Below, piece by piece: positions 59,762-64,000 of a stretch of 64,000 bases of DNA. The number at the start of each line of letters is the position of its first letter. Position 1 is the first letter of the stretch. Source of the DNA: AV80 sp046262815 (lineage in GTDB: Bacteria; Verrucomicrobiota; Verrucomicrobiia; Chthoniobacterales; UBA10450); assembly GCA_046262815.1 (NCBI GenBank), contig JBHELY010000013.1:1-64000 (forward strand), read 5' to 3'. The notes under the pieces were generated by a model that searched no databases, was not told the DNA's origin, and saw only the letters and a list, made by a program, of their open reading frames with translations. The translations under genes and the position numbers were made by a program.

Positions 59762-60243
59762 AGTTTGGCCGCGATTATTTTTCCGATCGCGCGAAAGCCT
59801 TCTTCGTCGTCCGGGTCGAAGCGATTGAGCTCGGGACTGTCGATATCGAGCACGCCGAGCAAATGCGCGTCGTCGCTCGTCAGCGGGACAACGATCTCGG
59901 ATTTCGAGGCGGGGTCGCATGCAATGTGACCGGGGAATTCATTCACATCCCCAACACGAATCGTCGTCCGTTTTTCTGCGGCGGTCCCGACGACTCCGCG
60001 ACCAAACCCGATTCGAATGCAGGCGACCCGGCCCTGGAACGGTCCCAGCACCAGCTCGCCGCCTTTCAGCAAATAAAAACCGGCCCAGTTCAGTTTCGGC
60101 ACCGAATTAAAAATCAGCGCCGCGCAGTTGGCCATGTTCGCCACCGGATCGGTTTCGTCCTGGATCAACGCCGAAAGTTGCGTTGCCAGCTCACGATAGA
60201 ATTCGGGCTTTGGGAGCTTGGTCAGATCGGGCGCGGCAAACAC
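59758..60243 (-). CDS. Free methionine-(R)-sulfoxide reductase-like GAF protein
   Basis: A 161-residue GAF-domain protein with LNWAGFYLLKGGELVLGPFQG, GRVACIRIGFGRGVVGTAA and FPGHIACDPASKSEIVVPL, the signature of fRMsr (MsrC), which reduces free methionine-R-sulfoxide. The catalytic Cys of HIACD and the resolving Cys of VACIR are kept, but the third Cys of GVCGTA is Val here. Activity is still plausible. Its stop codon overlaps that of the convergent EncFtn gene. Confidence 0.87.
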   Translation of the reverse strand: MFAAPDLTKLPKPEFYRELATQLSALIQDETDPVANMANCAALIFNSVPKLNWAGFYLLKGGELVLGPFQGRVACIRIGFGRGVVGTAAEKRTTIRVGDVNEFPGHIACDPASKSEIVVPLTSDDAHLLGVLDIDSPELNRFDPDDEEGFRAIGKIIAAKL

Positions 60244-60278
60244 GCCTTCAGCTTAAGCGCAGTTCGCGGCCGCGCTAC

Positions 60279-60287
60279 TCGTTAGGC
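60279..60287 (+). repeat. TCGTTAGGC motif, copy 14
   Basis: Exact 9-mer that contains the TAA stop codon of the response regulator gene (GCC TAA CGA on the coding strand). Confidence 0.8.
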
Positions 60288-60935
60288 CACCATCTCGTCG
60301 ACCACGGCGAGGAACGGATCGATGTCGAACGGCTTCGTGAGATAATTCCGCGCGCCGGCCGTGAGCAACCGCTCGATCTGGCTCGGAGTGGCGTCCGCGC
60401 TCAAAACAACGACTGGAACATTTGCGGTAGCCGGTTCGTGTTGCAATTGGCGCAGTACTTCCGAGCCATGCATGTCCGGCAAATTGAGATCGAGAAGAAT
60501 CAGTTTCGGGTGATTGACCTGCGCCATCTCGACGCCGCTTCCGCCAGAACGCGCGTGCATCAATTTCAGCGCGGGGCGAAATTCCAAAATGCGCTCGACG
60601 AGGGTGAAGTTCACCGGGTCGTCTTCGATGTAAAGGACGTCGCAGGGCGAGGTCGCAGCCAGCGCGTCGTCAACGCTCTCGATGCTTGGGCCGCCTTCGC
60701 CCAGTTCATGGTTGATGATCCCAAGAAGATCGCGCGCGGCTCTCAAAATATGTTGAACGTCCGCATCTTTTGCGGGGGTGCCGGCAGGCCGCATCGCGAC
60801 CAACTCGGCAAACCCGATGATCGCATTGAGCGGCATCCGCAGTTTCTGGTTGAGCTCGGCGCGGAAGGCGCGCTCCTCGGGCGAGAGCGCATCGAAAACA
60901 TTATCGGAGGTGGAGGGTTCGTTCATTGCATTCAT
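60282..60935 (-). CDS. Response regulator with degenerate HisKA-like N-terminus
   Basis: A 217-residue protein. Residues about 20-80 resemble a histidine kinase dimerisation helix, but LNQKLRMPLNAIIGFAEL has Gln30 where the phospho-His would be. No ATPase domain follows. Residues about 97-215 are a receiver domain: acidic pair in LYIEDDPVN, phospho-acceptor D149 in LILLDLNLPD, and the Lys of LTKPF. There is no DNA-binding output domain. It may dimerise through the helical part and act by protein interaction. The next gene upstream on the same strand is the PilT-like ATPase, 40 bases away. Confidence 0.82.
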   Translation of the reverse strand: MNAMNEPSTSDNVFDALSPEERAFRAELNQKLRMPLNAIIGFAELVAMRPAGTPAKDADVQHILRAARDLLGIINHELGEGGPSIESVDDALAATSPCDVLYIEDDPVNFTLVERILEFRPALKLMHARSGGSGVEMAQVNHPKLILLDLNLPDMHGSEVLRQLQHEPATANVPVVVLSADATPSQIERLLTAGARNYLTKPFDIDPFLAVVDEMVA

Positions 60936-60975
60936 TTCGCTGTCGATAGATGGGAGGTTAGATAGCAGGATGCGT

Positions 60976-62157
60976 TCACGCCGCGGACCAAACTTTGGCC
61001 GGCTCTGCTTCCGCTTCGAGCCGCAACCCTGAAGGCTCGTCGAAGCTCATGTTTCGGAGCTTTTTCACCATCTCGATGTCGCGTCGCATTTTGTTTTTGT
61101 GGGTCGAAAATATGAGGGCCGTTTCGTCCGTGATCTCGTCGGCTTTGTAGGCTTTCAAGAGCGATTGATCGAAGCTATGCCAGCCCAGGGTGTCGCCCGC
61201 CTCGATGATCTCCTGGAAAGTCCGGTTTTCGCTTTCGCCGTAGAGCAGCGTCTCCCGTGTCCGCAGGCTGCTCCCCATGATTTCCGAAACCATCAACCGA
61301 CCGCCACCGACCTTGGCCACAAGCCGCTGGCTGACCACGTAGCGGATCGTGTCCGCGAGCCGTTGCCGCAATTGTTGCTCCTCGTCCTTCGCGAACATGC
61401 CCAGGACTCGGTTAATGGTCTGGCCGGCGTTGACTGTATGCATCGTGGTGAAAACAACGTGGCCGGTCTCGGAAGCTGTCATCGCGATCTCCATCGTCTC
61501 GCGATCGCGAATTTCACCGACGAGAATCGCTTTGGGCGCCTGGCGCAGCGCCGCGCGCAAGCCGCTCGCGAAATCCCGGAAATCCTTGCCGAGCTGGCGC
61601 TGATTGAAAAGCGCCTGCTTGTGCGGATGCAGAAACTCAATCGGGTCTTCGAGCGTGAGAATGTGAATCTTCTGGGTTTCGTTGAGCTCGTTCAGCATCG
61701 CCGCGAGCGTCGTCGTCTTGCCGCTGCCGGTGGCGCCTGTTACGAAAATGATTCCGTTCTTTTCCCGAATCATTTCCCGGAAAATCGGCGGCAACCCGAG
61801 CTGATCGAGGGTCGGGATTTCCGTCTGCAACTTCCGCATGACGATGGCCGGCCGGCCGTTCTGCGTGAAAATGTTAACGCGCATCCGGGCCAGATCGGCG
61901 AGGGCGTAGCTGCAATCGCAGGAACCGTGTCGAGCCAGATCAGCCTTCAGCCGTTCATCATCGCCCATGACGTGGTTCGCGATCTGGTCGATCTGCGCCG
62001 CATCGAGAACGCCGGTCGGCGTATCGATGGGAAATTCCTCCAGAACGCCGTGTTCCTCGAGAATCGGCGGTTTGCCGACTGCGAAGAGCAGGTCGGACAC
62101 GCCCGGGCTCGAGCTGACCATTGCCGAAAGCAGAGCATCTATGAGTTCTTTATTCAC
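60976..62157 (-). CDS. PilT/PilU-like type IV pilus ATPase
   Basis: A hexameric secretion-superfamily ATPase related to pilus retraction motors. VTGATGSGKTTTLAAMLNEL is Walker A, followed by TLEDPIEFLH (Asp box) and VGEIRDRETMEIAMTASETGHVVFTTMHT (Walker B and His boxes). The GTG at 62157 gives about 393 residues. The frame is open to a GTG at 62334, but the added part looks non-coding and would leave eight bases to the divergent oxidase gene; an ATG at 62121 is also possible. PilT-type disassembly or twitching function is inferred. Confidence 0.85.
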   Translation of the reverse strand: MNKELIDALLSAMVSSSPGVSDLLFAVGKPPILEEHGVLEEFPIDTPTGVLDAAQIDQIANHVMGDDERLKADLARHGSCDCSYALADLARMRVNIFTQNGRPAIVMRKLQTEIPTLDQLGLPPIFREMIREKNGIIFVTGATGSGKTTTLAAMLNELNETQKIHILTLEDPIEFLHPHKQALFNQRQLGKDFRDFASGLRAALRQAPKAILVGEIRDRETMEIAMTASETGHVVFTTMHTVNAGQTINRVLGMFAKDEEQQLRQRLADTIRYVVSQRLVAKVGGGRLMVSEIMGSSLRTRETLLYGESENRTFQEIIEAGDTLGWHSFDQSLLKAYKADEITDETALIFSTHKNKMRRDIEMVKKLRNMSFDEPSGLRLEAEAEPAKVWSAA

Positions 62158-62342
62158 AAAAAGCCGGAGAAGCCGTCCTGAATTAGCGAGAAACGTGCCC
62201 CAGTCCCGCGTTCGGACTTCGTAGGAATCGAGACGCGCAATATTCCCTGGCCGCGCGATGATTACGTGGGGCCTCGCATTCTCTGGAAAAAGGCGCTTTT
62301 CACTTGAAAACTTTGCCCTGATATTCAGTTTCACTTTCCGCT

Positions 62343-64000
62343 ATGGACGCATCCTCAGGCCTCGCCACGCAGCCGCACGCCGAACACGATCCGCACCACG
62401 ACGAACACGGGCACGACCATCACGAGCTTCCGTTCTGGCGGAAATACATCATCTCGACCGACCACAAGGTCATCGGCATCCAATACGGAATCAGCGGCCT
62501 GATTTTTCTCTTCTTCGGGTTCTCGTTGATGATGCTGATGCGCTGGCAGCTCGCGTATCCGGGCCAGACTGTTCCGCTGATTGGAAATCTGCTGGAACGC
62601 ATCTTCGGCCCGGGCGCGGTGAAAGACGGCGTCATGTCCTCGGAATTCTACAACTCGTTAGGCGCGATGCACGGCACGATCATGATCTTTCTCGGTATTG
62701 TCCCGATCGCCTTCGCGGCGTTTGGAAATTTCGTCGTCCCTCTCCAGATCGGCGCGCCGGACATGACCTTCCCGAAAATCAACATGGCGAGCTACCAGGC
62801 ATTTTTCGTCGGCGGCGTCATCATGTTAATCAGCTTCTTCGTACCCGGCGGTGCGGCAAAGGGTGGCTGGACTTCCTACACGCCGCTCGCGGTGATCGCG
62901 GACAAAGGGCCGACCTACGATCCGTTTTGGAATGGCCAGACGCTCTGGCTGGTTGGGTTCATTTTCCTGATCACGTCGTCGCTTCTCGGCGCGGTGAATT
63001 TCATCGCCACCATCATTCAGTTGCGCGCCAAGGGCATGACTTGGATGCGGCTCCCGTTCTTCGTCTGGGCGCAATTCGTGACGGCGTTCCTGTTACTGCT
63101 CGCGTTCCCGCCCTTGGAATCGGCGATCATCATGCAGCTGATGGATCGCGTTGCCGGCACGAGCTTCTTCCTGCCAAGTGGGCTAGTCGTGAACGGCGCG
63201 CCGTTGCACATCAGCGGTGGCGGCAGCCCGCTCCTCTGGCAACACTTGTTCTGGTTCCTCGGGCACCCGGAAGTTTATGTGCTGATTCTTCCCGGCATGG
63301 GCATCGTCGCGGAGATCATCGCGAACAACACGCGCAAACCGCTCTGGGGTTACAAATCGCTCGTCTTCGCCGCGCTTGTTCTCGGCTTCCTTTCGTTCAT
63401 CGTCTGGGCCCACCACATGTGGCTCACCGGCATGGGCTCGGTCGTCAGCGCGTTTTTCCAGACGACGACGATGATCATCTCGATCCCTTCGGTCATCATC
63501 CTGAGCGCATTCTTCATTTCGCTCTGGGGCGGCTCGATCCGGTTCAACACCCCGATGCTTTTCGCGACCGCTTTCCTGCCGATGTTCGGAATCGGCGGAC
63601 TGACCGGCATTCCGCTCGCGTTTAATTCCGCCGATCTTTACCTGCACGACACCTATTACGTCATCGCGCATTTCCATTACATCGTCGCGCCGGGCACGAT
63701 CTTCGCCGTTTTCGCCGGAATTTATTTCTGGTTCCCGAAAGCGACCGGCCGCCGGATGAGCGAGTTCTGGGGTAAGGTCCATTTCTGGCCATCGTTGATC
63801 TGCATGAACGTCATCTTTTTGCCGATGTTCCTCCAAGGGATGCTCGGCATGCATCGTCGGTGGTATGACGGCGGCCAAGGCTGGAATCTCGCTGGCGAAA
63901 AAGTTTGGGGCCTGAGCGGGTTTCAATGGAACACGCCGATCTCGATCGCCGCCTGGACCATGGGCCTCGCCCAAATTCCATTCATCATCAATTTCTTCTG
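62343..64000 (+). CDS. ctaD: Cytochrome c oxidase subunit I (aa3-type), 5' part, runs off window
   Basis: Catalytic subunit of an A-family heme-copper oxygen reductase; 552 codons are visible without a stop. Heme a ligand H110 (GAMHGT) and H445, heme a3 ligand H443 (AHFHYI), CuB ligands H308 with cross-link Tyr312 (GHPEVY) and H357-H358 (WAHHMW) are all present, so it should reduce oxygen. The N-terminus has eight His in residues 12-27, which is unusual. No subunit II gene precedes it. It is the active oxidase in contrast to the CcoN-like protein at 55055. Confidence 0.95.
   Translation, partial: MDASSGLATQPHAEHDPHHDEHGHDHHELPFWRKYIISTDHKVIGIQYGISGLIFLFFGFSLMMLMRWQLAYPGQTVPLIGNLLERIFGPGAVKDGVMSSEFYNSLGAMHGTIMIFLGIVPIAFAAFGNFVVPLQIGAPDMTFPKINMASYQAFFVGGVIMLISFFVPGGAAKGGWTSYTPLAVIADKGPTYDPFWNGQTLWLVGFIFLITSSLLGAVNFIATIIQLRAKGMTWMRLPFFVWAQFVTAFLLLLAFPPLESAIIMQLMDRVAGTSFFLPSGLVVNGAPLHISGGGSPLLWQHLFWFLGHPEVYVLILPGMGIVAEIIANNTRKPLWGYKSLVFAALVLGFLSFIVWAHHMWLTGMGSVVSAFFQTTTMIISIPSVIILSAFFISLWGGSIRFNTPMLFATAFLPMFGIGGLTGIPLAFNSADLYLHDTYYVIAHFHYIVAPGTIFAVFAGIYFWFPKATGRRMSEFWGKVHFWPSLICMNVIFLPMFLQGMLGMHRRWYDGGQGWNLAGEKVWGLSGFQWNTPISIAAWTMGLAQIPFIINFF
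62655..62663 (+). repeat. TCGTTAGGC motif, copy 15
   Basis: Exact 9-mer in ctaD, encoding Ser-Leu-Gly (TCG TTA GGC) three codons before heme a ligand His110. Confidence 0.8.

Noticed and set aside
10415..62663. TCGTTAGGC copies as integron attC core sites (GTTRRRY)
   Set aside because: GTTAGGC fits the core consensus, but copies are isolated within genes, lack paired R'' and R' sites with palindromic middles, and no integron integrase is present.
62258..63625. A 455-codon + strand open frame
   Set aside because: It is an off-frame shadow of ctaD, which has all heme and copper ligands in the other frame.
1..64000. tRNA, rRNA, phage or plasmid genes
   Set aside because: Reading both strands I saw no cloverleaf, rRNA motif, integrase, portal, replication or partition gene.

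Overview
The window (about 60% GC by eye) looks like chromosomal DNA of a Verrucomicrobiota bacterium, probably a soil Spartobacteria/Chthoniobacterales type. This is inferred from gene content: an alternative complex III (Act) operon, an ECF sigma/anti-sigma pair of verrucomicrobial style, abundant palindromic intergenic repeats, and a lack of transposases, phage genes, rRNA, tRNA or CRISPR. Species cannot be named from the sequence alone.

Layout. 1-3654 (+): 3' part of argH, a Nudix hydrolase, tatC and a prepilin peptidase. 3731-6145 (-): alpha-E protein and circularly permuted ATP-grasp protein. 6180-10601: methyltransferase (+), then deacetylase, small membrane protein, LpxL-like acyltransferase and halogenase-fold flavoenzyme (-). 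10734-12850 (+): amidohydrolase and nagA. 12919-19468: glycolipid glycosyltransferase (-), BrkB-family protein, PGRP-type amidase, glgX and a HAD phosphatase. 19574-28402: large FHA/ABCG transporter, ftsH, hibernation factor, host-attachment-like protein, M24 peptidase and YugP-type zinc protease. 28525-30739: ECF sigma factor, candidate anti-sigma factor and an HtrA-like protein that has lost its catalytic triad. 30788-37052: CPBP protein, FadL-type porin, ligA, and a sugar kinase-MurQ fusion. 37129-45817: small membrane proteins, DUF2157/GDYXXLXY pair, active HtrA, KamA, TonB-like protein and YtcJ-like amidohydrolase. 46146-58301 (+): actABCDEF, then a membrane protein and three cbb3-like subunits. 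58425-64000: thioredoxin-reductase-like flavoprotein coupled to an EncFtn-type ferritin, fRMsr, response regulator, PilT-like ATPase, and the 5' part of an aa3-type oxidase subunit I running off the end.

How genes fit together. The Act complex would oxidise quinol and pass electrons through cytochromes c to oxidases such as the CtaD at the right end. The CcoN-like protein between them keeps low-spin heme ligands but lacks the CuB and heme b3 ligands, so it is probably an electron-transfer or scaffold subunit. The kinase-MurQ fusion and NagA perform consecutive steps of amino-sugar/peptidoglycan recycling, and the PGRP amidase could feed them. Prepilin peptidase and the PilT-like ATPase point to type IV pili.

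Most unusual signals: (1) the 9-mer TCGTTAGGC occurs 15 times on the two strands combined, about 30 times more than expected by chance, and in genes it mostly forces TTA or CTA leucine codons; it behaves like a DNA uptake sequence. (2) Several families of composite palindromes lie at gene ends and in places provide stop codons. (3) The active-site-less CcoN-like subunit. (4) A shell-less EncFtn coupled to a flavin reductase. (5) A triad-less HtrA beside an ECF sigma factor.
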